Of a DNA stretch of 64,000 nucleotides, positions 1 to 10,699 are shown piece by piece. The translations under genes were made by a program, and so were the position numbers. Origin of the DNA: Pyrocephalus nanus. Taxonomy: Eukaryota; Chordata; Aves; Passeriformes; Tyrannidae. The notes beneath the pieces are model-generated. The model saw nothing but the letters and a program-made list of their open reading frames with translations, ran no database searches and was not told the DNA's origin. Positions within the stretch are counted from its first letter, which is position 1, and each line of letters starts with the position of its first letter. The stretch spans positions 9,426,001-9,490,000 of the forward strand of contig CM076264.1 in the NCBI GenBank assembly GCA_038380795.1, given 5' to 3'.

Positions 1-1563
1 TAATGATGCAAAAATAGTTGTGATTTATTCTGCTGTTAGTCGCAATGGCTTTCTAGTGAATACTTCATCAAACTACTCAAAGAAAGAGGGACAGTTTTCA
101 AAATTTGGGTTTCATTATCATAACATGGGGTATGAAAGGAAACTGTGGGTGCCTGAAGTGTAGCTATATTTTTGAGCACCATTTATGCCACCTACAGTTG
201 AACTAAAACCCCAGTAAAATAATCTATTTTTCCAGAGGTACAAGTGCAAGTTTCTTTTTCCTCTAAACTGAACTCCTTCTCACCTGCCCTTTTTTTTGGT
301 GTGTGTTGAAATATATTAGTCAGAATGGCAACTGGTAGCCACAGGGGTAAACCTTCAACAACAAAGTGGTTTCTTGGGTTAGATTGCACATCTTCCCTCA
401 CGTGTGCAAAAATCCAAACCTCTCTCTCTACCCAGCTCTGAGAACTTTTCACTCTCCATAATGTCTTTAGGAGAGAAGAACATAGAAGAGAGTTCATTTG
501 TTGTTCCCTGAAGCAGGACACTCTACTAAGATGTTGAGTGCAGGGATTCATCCAGCAGTAACAAATTCACAACTGTACTTAATGCTGCATTTCTAAATAA
601 CATGTTCTGCAAATATAGCAGTAACTCTTCATTGCTTTGATCTAATGATGTGTTTTCTTTGCTTTAATTCTGGGTTTTTTTCATTGTGGTGTCATGCCAT
701 GATAACTGCATATTTCCCTATATAAAATGCAAAACCACTGACAAATCCAGATGTCAGATTATTCTTGATATATCAGAGTAAATATTGGTTTCCATGGCAC
801 CAGTATGTGCTGGGAGCTCTCTCTTGTTTTAAATACTCCAGGGATTTTATACATCATCTTCAGTGTCAAGAGAAGATTGCTACTAGTACTTGACTGTCAT
901 AAGAAAAATGCAGTGATAACCAGTGGCAATCAAAGTATTAAAATTAACCATGATCTTGGTTTATTTTTAATTGAAATAACTTTGAAAGTCACTGTTTACG
1001 TAATCTCTCTGTTTTAATTAAACTAACATTCCAAAACTCTTATTAAGGAATGGAGAAAAAGATATAGTCCCTCCTGAGGAGACTGGAAAGATTATTTTTC
1101 TTTTAAATGCTTGTTAAGTGACATCAACACAGTGCAGAGTGTACTTTCAGAACTCTTCTGGGAATATTGACATCCCACCAGCTGCAAACAATGTCATGAT
1201 TTTAACCTTGAGCTGAATACTAAAAGTTGCAAGCCTGTACATGTTAAGGAGTGAGAAAAGAGCTTCACAAATAGTTATTGTCACTAGTATTAATTCACTA
1301 CCTTATTTCTAACTGTAGTCTTTAATCAGATAAAATTCAGATGCTTCTCTACAGACAGCATTCCATCACAGAAACAGATATTTGCAGCAAACTAAATATC
1401 TGAGCTTATAGCTTCTGTGTTTGTCATTCATAAAAGTTTTCTTTCTTTTCAACGCTTTTCCGCTTCAGTTAATTCTTTCACATTTTGTCAGTAAAATGAA
1501 AATTCGTGTTTACAGTTAATTAGACACAATCAACCAATGGTGTCACAACAGAAACAGATTTAC
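1..1563. other. Unique AT-rich DNA, no gene recognised
   Basis: I see no repeat family, RNA gene or convincing exon here. A 119-codon open frame runs on the minus strand at 192-551. It has no recognisable domain, no compositional shift and no splice context, and a frame of this length is expected by chance at this base composition. Confidence 0.6.
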
Positions 1564-1638
1564 CTTGGATCCAGGTAGTACTGCAACAAGCATAGCATTT
1601 CAATTCTTCACTTGAATTTTCATCATAAATCCAGTATC
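1564..1638 (-). other. Candidate coding exon, 75 bp, both introns phase 1
   Basis: On the minus strand a pyrimidine-containing tract ending in ctttacag (acceptor AG at 1639-1640) precedes this segment, and CAAG|GTAAAT (donor GT at 1562-1563) follows it. Only one of its three frames is open. It reads YWIYDENSSEELKCYACC and then a short tail ending WIQ. The segment is 75 bp with a phase 1 intron at both ends, the symmetric arrangement common for extracellular-domain exons. I do not recognise the protein. Exon-like segments this short arise by chance in a window this size, so this is a candidate, not a call. Confidence 0.25.
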
Positions 1639-3183
1639 CTGTAAAGATGAAAGATGGGCACAAAATTAATATTTTATGCAGGATTAAAGGAAATTACACA
1701 GTTTCATCTCTGTATGAATACCATAAAGATACATCAAAAGCTACCAAATTCAGCTAAGGCATAATTCTAATTCCTAGCAGAAGAAAAACTCTCCCTCAAG
1801 AAAGTAACTCAATTATCCTGTCTCCTTTGGTCACCCCGACACAATACATCCACTAGAAGACTTCAAATTAGGCAGAGAAACAGTAAAAAATAATTAGAAA
1901 AAAAGCAGGTTGCAAGAAAACCAGTGTTCCACTTCTTTTAAGTGAAGGAATAGAGGACTATTTTCTCCCCTATTTATACTGTTCAGTACATTATATTTAT
2001 GTATTATATTACAAAGCAGAATTGTTTTTATCTCAGAAACACGTCTGTATCAGCAAAATCTTCTGAAAGATCCATTCTGAATATTCAACCATCTTTTAAG
2101 TTCTGGCCTCTTCAATGCCAGCTCTTGGAATTTTGAGGATCCCAAAATATAGATACTGAAGTACATCACTCATCCTCGGTGATAGGAGAGGTGTTTATCT
2201 ATTTGGTAAAAAAAAATTTCTTCTTATAAGTGTATACAAATCACCAAAATGCAACATACCTATGTTTGTTTCTTATTAGCATTAAGTAACAACCTCATAC
2301 TTGTTGTGACATTTCAAGTATTTACACCTCAGAATACTGCTTTGAAATGAAAAAATTTTGCATTCAAATTCTGCCTTATACTACATTTATATAAAAAGCT
2401 ATAGATAAATGAGTATTTATACACATACACAAACACATCATCATAGAAGCCAAAAAGTAAGCTATCAAAGCAAAAACACCTCCCACCACCGAAACCCATA
2501 GGAAAACATTTCTTTAATGCTTTACCAAAATAATAGGCTTTCTGGTTCTGTTTTGAGAAAATATGTAACAATTTTTTAAACTCTATGGAGAATGAGCAGA
2601 AAGAAGTTCTGTGTGGCTGTTCTACAGGCAGAAACAGAGGTTGAATAGGCAGTAACTAAATATCATTCTGCAAATGAAAGAAATATACTTGAAAAAAATG
2701 CTATTTTTTTCTTCAGTGTTTACTTTTATAAAGAATTTTTTCTGGGAGAAGGGCTTATTTCTGAAAAACAGAAATTATTTGTACATTTAGAGCATATATC
2801 CAAATGGATTTCTGCTCAGAAAAGATTTTTTTTCCCCTTTTAAAGCCCTTTCTAAAATAAAAAACATTACAGTATTCATAGAAATAAGAAAAAAAAAATT
2901 GTACTTATTTTAATGAAATATTATTTAATAATTGCAATCTTGTTGTAATACCATGGTTTTCAACCATGTTATATAAGTTTCACGGGCACATTACTTTTTA
3001 TTTAATCTATCTTTTGTCAACAGCCTTCACTTCCTTGGACTTGCAATCATCTATAGTAGTCCTGTTATTTAGTAGCTAAAATATCTGTGTTAGCTAATCA
3101 AATAAAATTTTCAAATTCTGATCCTTAATAAGATATTGGACAGCTTTTAAACAGTATATACTCTATAGTCGATTCCATACAAT
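1639..3183. other. Unique AT-rich DNA with one weak exon-like segment at 2526-2621 (minus)
   Basis: The segment 2526-2621 on the minus strand follows a good acceptor (cctctgtttctgcctgtag) and ends at G|GTAAAG. It is open in one frame, which contains HIFSKQNQKAYYFG. It would join in phase to the candidate exon at 1564-1638. Its composition is close to background and I do not recognise the product. Nothing else is visible in the interval. Confidence 0.3.
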
Positions 3184-3283
3184 TTACTTGGTCTCCTTGT
3201 GCAAAACAGCTCTCTTTGGTTTACGAGATGACTCTTCTTCCTTCTGATGGAAGCAACAGGCTACATAACAGCTTGACATTTCC
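3184..3283 (-). other. Exon-like open segment ending in a stop codon
   Basis: On the minus strand an open stretch of about 33 codons runs from just after a TAG at 3284-3286 to a TAA at 3184-3186. It ends in a basic, lysine-rich tail (KEEESSRKPKRAVLHKETK). The AG before it could be a 3' splice site but lacks a clear pyrimidine tract. The composition looks like a natural C-terminus, but there is no homology that I recognise. An alternative reading is chance open sequence. Confidence 0.15.
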
Positions 3284-3467
3284 CTATTTCATCTTTGACT
3301 AAAAACGATGTTAGAAATTAATTTTGGTTTAACATGAAAGTAACATCTTTTAGAATTTCTCACCTAAAAGGAGTGGGAGCGAAACAGAGTTATTCGCAGA
3401 ATTTAAATTTAAAATGAGCAGCAGAGTTTAAAAATCTTCAAATGACAGCAGACAGAAATGAGAAATA

Positions 3468-3480
3468 ACACACACACACA
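3468..3480. repeat. Short (AC)n run
   Basis: Thirteen bases of alternating A and C. It is short and probably only weakly polymorphic. Confidence 0.8.
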
Positions 3481-3868
3481 GAAGAGGACAGGACAGTTAA
3501 CGTGCAAAAGGAGACCTAAGTTCATGTTTGTCTGCTTACTTGCTTCACAACAGAAATTGAGGTCTGCCACTTTGCTGCTGAGTGCTAATGGGCTATAAGG
3601 TATTCTGCATGAGCTCTGTATTGCAAGCGTTTTATTACTAAGTAAATATGAAAAAGATCTCGGGTTTTCACCTCTAACACAGGTGTCCTAAAAGAAGGGC
3701 TACAAAGTAATTTTCTCTTCCTCAATGAATATTCATTCAAGTGAAAGAGTTTCTGTAGGAAAGACAGAAAAACACAATAATATTCTGTGTACACAAATAA
3801 ATAAGATAGTATTATGGAATCTTTACTCTATTTTCTCTTTCAATAAAACATGGAAGGATTGAAATTAC

Positions 3869-3893
3869 CTGTCCCGAGACCTGCCTTTTGGAA
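3869..3893 (-). other. Possible 25-bp microexon
   Basis: On the minus strand the segment lies between an acceptor tract ending ttatttaacag and a donor GGACAG|GTAATT. All three frames are open over its 25 bases. Its two splice signals are stronger than those of most other exon-like segments nearby. It could be spliced in phase to the open segment at 3184-3283. There is no homology evidence. Confidence 0.15.
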
Positions 3894-4307
3894 CTGTTAA
3901 ATAAAATAACTTAAAAATCAAGAGAGAGCAGATATTTCTGAACAGGGACCAAGGAGTTTTCTCTACTTTGGCAACAATATTTCCTGGCTCTTACAAGATT
4001 CAAGTCTCTAGCTGAGAGTATCTCTGGAATTCCTTGAACAACTTCTACAGTTTCTGTGTCTGCAACAAGATCTGTCTGACAAGGGTTTCACCAAGTACAG
4101 TCCTTATCCTTTTATTGCTCTTTCCATTGTCCGTGTCTTCTGATTTGTTCAAAATTATTCCTCTTGTTTTTTGTTGTTGTTTTTATTTTCAGGGGGAACA
4201 AGGGTTATTTTTTCGTGGAACAAGCGCCTATTGCCATATAAACCAAAGTCAAAAGCAATGCCCCATTCAGGCACTACATTATTATAATTTTTATAAGCAG
4301 GAGCAAT
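3894..4307. other. Unique DNA, no gene recognised
   Basis: A plus-strand frame of 113 codons starts at 4034, but it runs straight into the SINE at 4308 and is therefore not credible as a gene. A strong plus-strand acceptor-like tract ends at about 4190 (gtttttattttcag), but no matching donor follows. Confidence 0.5.
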
Positions 4308-4456
4308 ATTTTACAGAATCAAAGAACATTCTGCATTGGAAGGCACCCACAAGGACTGTTGAGTCCAGCTCTTAAGCTCTTAAGCCCATACAGGGACTGA
4401 ACTCATCACTTTGGCTTTATTAGCTCCAGCCTCTAACCAACTGAGCTAGATGCAGG
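4308..4456 (-). mobile_element. SINE with tRNA-Ile head and CR1 tail (TguSINE1 type)
   Basis: Read on the minus strand, 4456 down to about 4384 follows a tRNA-Ile gene closely. The A-box region tagctcagttggttagag is intact (4431-4448). The anticodon-arm region (gctaataaagccaaag) and the T-arm/B-box region up to the 3' end (cagtccctgtatgggc) are diverged but alignable. From about 4380 down to 4308 the sequence is a CR1 3' tail (agtccttgtgggtgccttcc) ending in the gattctgta terminal motif. A tRNA-Ile head with a CR1 tail is the known plan of the songbird SINE TguSINE1, which relies on CR1 enzymes for mobilisation. Substitutions in the tRNA part and the lack of a tRNA 3' context mean this is not a working tRNA gene. 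Confidence 0.85.
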
Positions 4457-4800
4457 ATTATTTACATGAACTTCCCTCACAAAACCCCGGTGAACTCTAG
4501 GAAATGTTAAAGAAACTTCCCTGGGTGACCATTCCAGAGCCACTCTGGCATTCACACTCTCACCACCTGAGCCGGGACCGAGGCCCCTTCGCATCTATGA
4601 CTCCACTTTCACACAGTTAGACAAGGTTTCCTCTCCAGCTCCACCCCACGTTTCCCATGGCAGTCTCAAACATCCAGATCCTTCAAATATTTTAATATTA
4701 GTGCAATAACTAAATAACAAAATAACGGCTAGAGCTGATGCCTCCAAATAGAGACTCCAATCAAAGGAACCCCTTGGCCTTTATTCCCCTTTATACTCTC
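4457..4800. other. GC-rich block of unknown origin
   Basis: Between the SINE and the CR1 tail lies sequence clearly richer in GC and CpG than its surroundings, mostly at 4480-4680. On the minus strand a TATA-like tataaagg and an AATAAA lie close together near 4770-4792. This could be an eroded LTR or another old insertion. I could not match it to a family. Confidence 0.35.
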
Positions 4801-4873
4801 AGGTCAAAGGTTGGACTCGATGATTTCAGAGGTCTTTTCCAACCTAATTGATTCAGTGGTTCTGTGATTCTGT
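4801..4873 (+). mobile_element. CR1 3' end, 5'-truncated
   Basis: Typical avian CR1 terminus: ggttggactcgatgatttc, aggtcttttccaacc and then degenerate copies of the 8-bp terminal repeat (attcagtggttctgtgattctgt). Only the last 70 bp or so is present, as is usual for CR1 copies truncated during target-primed reverse transcription. Confidence 0.9.
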
Positions 4874-5473
4874 CCCTCATCTGGCTGGGCCACAGGTCCC
4901 TGGGGCCCTTTGTCAGGACAGCTCACAGCCTCTTGCCTGGTGTTCCCACCCAGCTCCCACTGCAGCTCCACACAGAGCTACCAGCACTGAGTGTTATTCC
5001 TCAACACAAACACCATCTTAACTCTCAAACAAGTAGAAAATGCTATCAAGCAGGTAACCTTGAGGATATTTATAACCTCAAAGTTACTGTTTCTTTCATT
5101 CTGGCTTACGGAAAAAGCATGCAAAAGTATGCCCTAAGAGAATTCAAAACAACTAGCCTCAGTGGATCAAAAAGAATTTAATACAGGTTGCTACGTAAGT
5201 TTCTTTAAATTGAAGGTGTTCACTGGGAAAAAAAGAAGGGAAAAAGAAAGTAACAAAGAATTTCTACTTTGGGCATTATTTCCAGTGTACATAAAAATAT
5301 TTCTGGAAAGATGTTGCATGTGGCTTTGTTTATCCTAATATACATGCCTATTTGAAACATGCTTCTCTACAACACCATAAGAGAGTGATTTTGGTGCTAA
5401 TTAATGTGGACTTCGAAATCAAGTTTGAATTAAAGTCTTAGCATCAGTAAGAAAGAGCATAGATTTCTGGAGT
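4874..5473. other. GC-rich for the first 140 bp, then unique AT-rich DNA
   Basis: The GC-rich composition seen before the CR1 tail continues to about 5010, so the CR1 tail sits inside, or abuts, a larger GC-rich segment. The rest is unremarkable. A 105-codon plus frame at 4864-5181 begins within the CR1 tail and is not credible as a gene. Confidence 0.4.
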
Positions 5474-5502
5474 AAAAAAAAAAAAAAAACAAAACAAAAA
5501 CT
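5474..5502. repeat. A-rich simple repeat
   Basis: Sixteen A residues are followed by (CAAAA)-like units. Confidence 0.9.
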
Positions 5503-8500
5503 GAGAAGGAATTTATAATTTTTAAGCCTGAAAAAACCACCAAAATTATACAATTTAAACTTGATTATTTAGTTAAATATAGAACCGAGCAAGAATTCAA
5601 TATCATAGGATCATACCATACATGGCATCATGCTTGAGAAGACTAAAATGAAATTCAGCTCTTGAGACACAGGGTTTACACAGATTAACAAGTGGGGGAG
5701 GTTTTACTCCTCCACTGAAGGAAGTTCACAGAAAATACCAATATTTCTTCACAGATCTCCACCAATATTTTTGTCCCTTACTAGAAAAAAACATAAACAA
5801 ACAAGTCTTGAAAATAATGTTCTGTCTGTGGAGAAAAAAGGGATTGACACACAGCCTTTTTAAACATAGGAAATGTGACCTCTGGCCATCAGCATCTTTC
5901 TGACATTTCTACAAGTCTCAAACTTATCTGTCAGGAAAACTCTAGGGGGGAAAATATAGTTCATTCTCCACATACTTTGTCAGTTGCCCTTTTTCTTGAG
6001 AAAACAAGTAACTGTCAAACTGTGTCAACTGAAATGCTAATTCTTGCAGTCTGGATACCAACCCTGGACTGGGAACATTTCAATTAAGCATCCAGCAACC
6101 CCTCAACATTAATAGATTACCGTCAAGGTCACATCTTTGCCCATTTCACAGAGCAAACAATGATAAACTTAGTTAAGTCTATAATATTTAGGAAGCAAAA
6201 TACAATTAGGAAACTATCACCTTAAAAATTAAAAGAAACAGAGATAATTGAGAGTCACCACTGTCTATATTAGTCTGATTTGTTCAAGATCCTTGATGTA
6301 ATTTTTTTTTTTAGTTTCTTTTTTAAGTAAAGACATTGGAAGGTATGCACTACAACTTGATGATGTGCAAAATCTGAATTGTAATACCTGTTTTAGATAT
6401 AATACGTACCACAGTGACAGGCAAAGTGTGTAATGGGAAGAGATAGGAAGTAGAAATTAACTGCATTTAGACTTGGATAAAAGCTATATGGCTATACATT
6501 AACTTAGAATGCACATCTCCATGTGCATTGATTATTTATAGAGCATTTAAAACTTGGTTGAATGAGTTAAAAAAAAACAAAAACAAAAACAAAAATATTT
6601 TGAGAGAAAGTATAAAGAGAAAGATTTTGAAGAAAGTCATGTAGGCTGTGAAAAAACAAGCTGTATTTTTAAGGCATATAATAGACAAAAGCAATTATAT
6701 GTTAATTATGCATTATAGTCACTTTCCCAATAAAGTTTATAACAGCTGCACTCCCATTTTAGTAAGCTAAGAGTCAAAACTCTTCCCCTCCAAAAGGCAG
6801 AGAGAATTCATCCTGATAAGAACTCAACAGGTAACCCAGAGAATAGTTGTTAAAGATGCATGCTTATTTTTCATGCACGTTTGTGGAGCAAGATCATTAT
6901 TCAGATTGGGGAAATAAAAGTTATGTGCTTGAATTAATCCTTGCCATCTCTGGTCTACTGGTTTTGAAGGCTCTCTGTTATAATTGTAGAAGCCATATGG
7001 ACACGTTCTCAAGTTGACTGGTGATATAAGTGGGCACAACTCCACTTTTATTTAATGGAATCATGCCAAGTTATTCCAACACTGATTCTGGCCTCTTGTA
7101 TCTCAGTTGGAAGCAGCCCTAACACACAATTTTATATGCCAATGGCAAGTCTCCAATTTTATTTCCTTCAGAGATAAAGCTGGGAATTGTCTATTAAATA
7201 AACTTCATCTACTTTTCTATTTGTGAATTGACTGAAAATAAGCTGAAGATATTCATGGATAAATTATTGACCCCAAATGCACCTGTCCATAAGTTTTAAA
7301 GCTAGGAAAAAAGGTCAAATAATGTTTCAAAGGATGAAATTCTTCTGTGGAAAGTTTAGTGAATTTGCTTAGAAGAGAAGTAGGCCTTGAAAAAAACTAC
7401 ATAAACATTCTTCTATAAGGAATATAAAAATATCTCTATGGGTTTAGCAGACTGTCCAGAGCTCTGAACTTTACATTTAAAGTGGTTGACTCACAAGTCA
7501 GTAGATGCTCCTTGGCTCCATTAGTAAATAATGGCAGTAAGTGAAAAAAGACTAGCCAAATATCTGAAGGAAACCTAAAATCTAATATAAAAAAATCTAA
7601 TATGTCTTTTCCTTTTTTTCCCAGGATGTAAATAATGTCAACAATAAAGAGTTTAGTGCAGGCTTATGGAGTCAGAAATACTGAATCTTGGGCACTAAAT
7701 CTCACATTCTGCTAAAAGGCTACATTAAAACTCTGTCCTCTTAGAGTCTGACATACCCTAAAATGGTGAATAAGACTCATCTGGAAACATCACATTTTGC
7801 ATGAACTCAATGTGAAGCATAAGCTCTTTCCAGGAACTTGTAAAGATCCTGGAAACAGACTGATATTTATTCAAAATGTTTATTTCTTCAATCAAATTTT
7901 TCAGAAGCAATTGAGTTTCAAATTAAAAAAAATCAGAAAGTTTTACAACTGAAGGCTTCACAGATGTCTGGAGATGTTTCAATATTTCGTACGGTACTTG
8001 TTAGCTTGTTGTGAATTGTTTACATTATGACTCCAGAGAATTTAGATTCTGACAACCTGATTAAAACTGGCGACAGACTCCGATAGACTAATTAAGTCTG
8101 GCACAAATGTCATCTGCATAACATAAGTAAAACATATTTTGTCTAACAAGCTGAAAATAATTAAATGATACAACAGAATCCCGTAAAGATATCACTTCAT
8201 CCACACCTCTTTCCTGCCCTCTCTTTTCCCTCCTTTTAACTTTTATATTCCTCACCCCCAGCTCATTTCCAATGAAACTTCTGCATCTCATGTTGTAACT
8301 TGCTGTCTCAAGATACAAAGCAAGGTTTTGAGACCTCCATCTGCTTTACACTTGACTACATTCATATTTTATTCTTTATCAACACAATTGTATATCATTC
8401 TCGGTGTCAGATTTAAACAGTAACAGAGCCTTGAGTAATAATGACAATGATGGTGGAAGGGTGATCATAAACCTCACAAGTTAGAAAACTGGGGAAAGAA

Positions 8501-8835
8501 ACCCCAACCAAATAATGTACTGGTGAGCGAATTCCTACAAGTGATGTGGAATTAGATAAGTACAGCAAATTTTCCATCACCGGGTAAAATAGCTGATATT
8601 GAGCAGTTAAGCACTTAAATTCCCAGGGTGGGGAATGAACCAGGCAGGAAAGTAAAATTTATAAATTAATAGCTTGGATAGACTGGTAAAAACAAAAAAA
8701 GGTATCATAACAGAGCAAACCAAGAACTCTTCCTTCAGTGAATAATATGATAATTTTCCATGTTTAACGTGTCATTTTCACTAAGATAAATAGGAACCAT
8801 TTTCTGAACAATGAGATTTGAACATGGGAGGGGAC
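5503..8835. other. Unique AT-rich DNA, no gene recognised
   Basis: No known repeat family or exon is visible. A run of A and CAAAAA units lies at 6569-6597. Open frames in the interval are 60-76 codons long and show no domain. Confidence 0.6.
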
Positions 8836-9035
8836 TTCTCAGTATGGCAGTTAAATACATTGCCTAGAGAATCTGGGGATGCTCTCTCTGTGGAATTGTT
8901 GAAAGTCAGGTTGGATGGGGCTTTTGAGCAACCTGAGCTACTGAATAATGTCCCAGCCCATGGCAAGAGGGGTGGACTAGATCATCTTTTAAAGTCATTT
9001 TTCACCCAAACCACTCCGTGCTTCTATAATCATGA
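8836..9035 (+). mobile_element. CR1 3' UTR and tail fragment
   Basis: The order of landmarks is that of the CR1 3' region: aggttggatggggctttt, gagcaacctgagctact, gtcccagcccatggcaag, ggtggactagatcatc, acccaaaccactc and then ttctataatcatga. It is about 200 bp long, 5' truncated and moderately diverged. The open frames that cross it on both strands are by-products of this repeat. Confidence 0.92.
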
Positions 9036-9771
9036 TATCATCATCCAGTCTCTTCAGCATATTTGAACAAATGTTCTTTTATGTCAGAGAGTTTCTATTC
9101 CAATGACATTTTAGCTTGGAGAAGCCATTTGAACATTTTTCTTAAAAGAAAGATATGAGAATTAAAAATCAGGGTAGGACTGACTGATGTCAAAAGACCC
9201 TAATGGAATTACCTGGCAAAAAGAAGTCAGATGAGAACTATCCAGATAGTGAAATGTGTTATTAGAAAGGGAAGCAGAAATAATCACTAAGTATGGTTCT
9301 CAGCTATGGAGTCTTATACTCCCCTTCCTTTATGATGAATTGGAAAGAAGAAAACCTACAAACTCAATTTTCCAAGACTTCAGTATCATCAAATTAGAAA
9401 ATCATTTATGCCCTCACACAGAGATGAATATATAGCATCATTAAGGCACTTGCATTTGAAATGATCAATGACAGAACGCTTTAAGCAACTTCCTAAAAGA
9501 AAAATTGCTTAGACTTCAAATTTTTTATTAATGAGGACTATAAGCAGAACTTTCTCTTTCCCGTCTCCATGATTTCTGGCCATGTGCGTTCTTACATTTG
9601 AATTTTATAGGTAACCCAGAAACCAGTTTTTTGCAAATGTTGTGAAACCTTGGTGAATAGGTGAAACCTATTTCACTTTTGGCAGGTGAAATAAAAGCCT
9701 AGCTTTCTAAGTGAGAAACATGTTAGACTGGGATTTTTTTTGAGGTAAAAATCATATGATGGTTTGAGATT
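9036..9771. other. Unique DNA with one short hairpin
   Basis: No repeat or exon is visible. An inverted repeat at 9653-9676 pairs gtgaataggt with acctatttcac, with a 3-nt loop and one bulged base. Confidence 0.55.
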
Positions 9772-10196
9772 GAAGGTTCCAACTAGTTCCCTGCCGTGGT
9801 CAAGGATAACCAGCATCCACAACTTCCCTGGGCAACCTGTGCTAGTGCCTCACCACCCTCACAGTGAAGATTTTTTTTCCTAATATCTAATCAAAACCTA
9901 GTCTCTTTTAGTTTGAAGCCATTCCCCTTGTCCTGACACTACATACTCTTGTAAAAAGTTCCCGCTTGTCTTTCTTGTAGGCTGCAATTATGTCATCCCA
10001 AAGCTGAATTGCCTTCTCTTCCAGGCTGAACAAACTAAATTCTCTCATCCTTTCCTTGTAGGAGAGGTGTTCCATCCCTCTAATGATCTTGGTGGTTGCC
10101 TCTGGACTCACTCCAGCTGGTTCATGACCTTCCTGTGCCAGTGACCCCAGAGCTGGATGCAGCACTGAAAGTGGGTGTAGAGGACCAGACAAAAAC
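9772..10196 (-). mobile_element. CR1 3' portion: end of ORF2 reading region plus 3' UTR
   Basis: The minus-strand translation retains the usual CR1 C-terminal stretch: GVSPEATTKIIRGMEHLSY, KERMREFSLFSLEEKA, then AAYKKDKRELFTRVCS and RTRGMASN. The following 3' UTR (lower coordinates) contains the complement of cctcaccaccctcacagtga and gcatccacaacttccctggg. The last 150 bp or so is internally shortened near 9800-9815. A 153-codon open frame covers the piece, but it extends into non-CR1 DNA and lacks the endonuclease and the reverse transcriptase core. This is a dead copy. Confidence 0.92.
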
Positions 10197-10699
10197 ATGT
10201 TCTCCAACATTCTGAGTACTGCTACAGGAAAGGTGATCATGGGAGAGGGTCCCATGGAAGTGGGACAGAACTGTTCTGAGTCGATTTCCTGCTCTGCCTT
10301 AAAACTTGTGCTCAGTCCTTCACTCCAGCTCACTTCCTGGAGAAGGGCTGGCTGTGCATGCACGGACAAAATGCATGAAAAATCTCATTTACATAAGAGG
10401 CCTGCACCAGATTAACCATAAAAGCGAGCAGATTGGGCCCCCTCCCTCTCTTTTTTTCTCTGGCTCTCTTTCTCCTGTCTCTTACTCCTCTCTTTCATTT
10501 TTTTGGTCTCACAACCCCAGCTCCAGACTGTCCTCATGGCAGAACTGATGCAAGATCTCAGGACTCTGGGACGCATCTCTTCAGGTCCCATAGACTTATG
10601 TGCATTCAGGTTCCTCAGGTGGTACTAACCTGACCTTTTCTTATACTGGGAGGGACTTTGTTCCCCCAACCCCCATCCTGCTGTCCCTCCAGAACTGTC
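10197..10699. other. About 500 bp of non-CR1 DNA between two CR1 pieces, LTR-like in places
   Basis: CR1 similarity stops abruptly at about 10197 and resumes near 10700 in the same orientation. The segment between has a TATA-like cataaaag at 10417-10424, then a pyrimidine-rich stretch (10440-10510) and moderately GC-rich DNA. This is what an old solo LTR on the plus strand would look like. I could not identify LTR ends, target duplications or a polyadenylation signal with confidence. Confidence 0.3.

Noticed and set aside
192..551. 119-codon open frame on the minus strand
   Set aside because: No domain, no splice context and no compositional change. A frame this long is expected by chance in 64 kb at this GC content.
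4034..4375. 113-codon plus-strand open frame
   Set aside because: Its second half runs through the SINE in antisense orientation, so it is not a gene.
4381..4456. A tRNA-Ile gene on the minus strand
   Set aside because: The tRNA homology is diverged in the T arm and continues directly into a CR1 tail, so it is a SINE head and not a functional tRNA.
5595..5630. Possible CR1 tail in antisense (tcataggatcataccatac)
   Set aside because: Only a few bases resemble the CR1 terminal repeat and no adjoining CR1 body is present.
9908..10369. 153-codon open frame, the longest in the window
   Set aside because: The C-terminal half is a CR1 ORF2 remnant and the N-terminal part lies in non-CR1 DNA. It is not a host gene.
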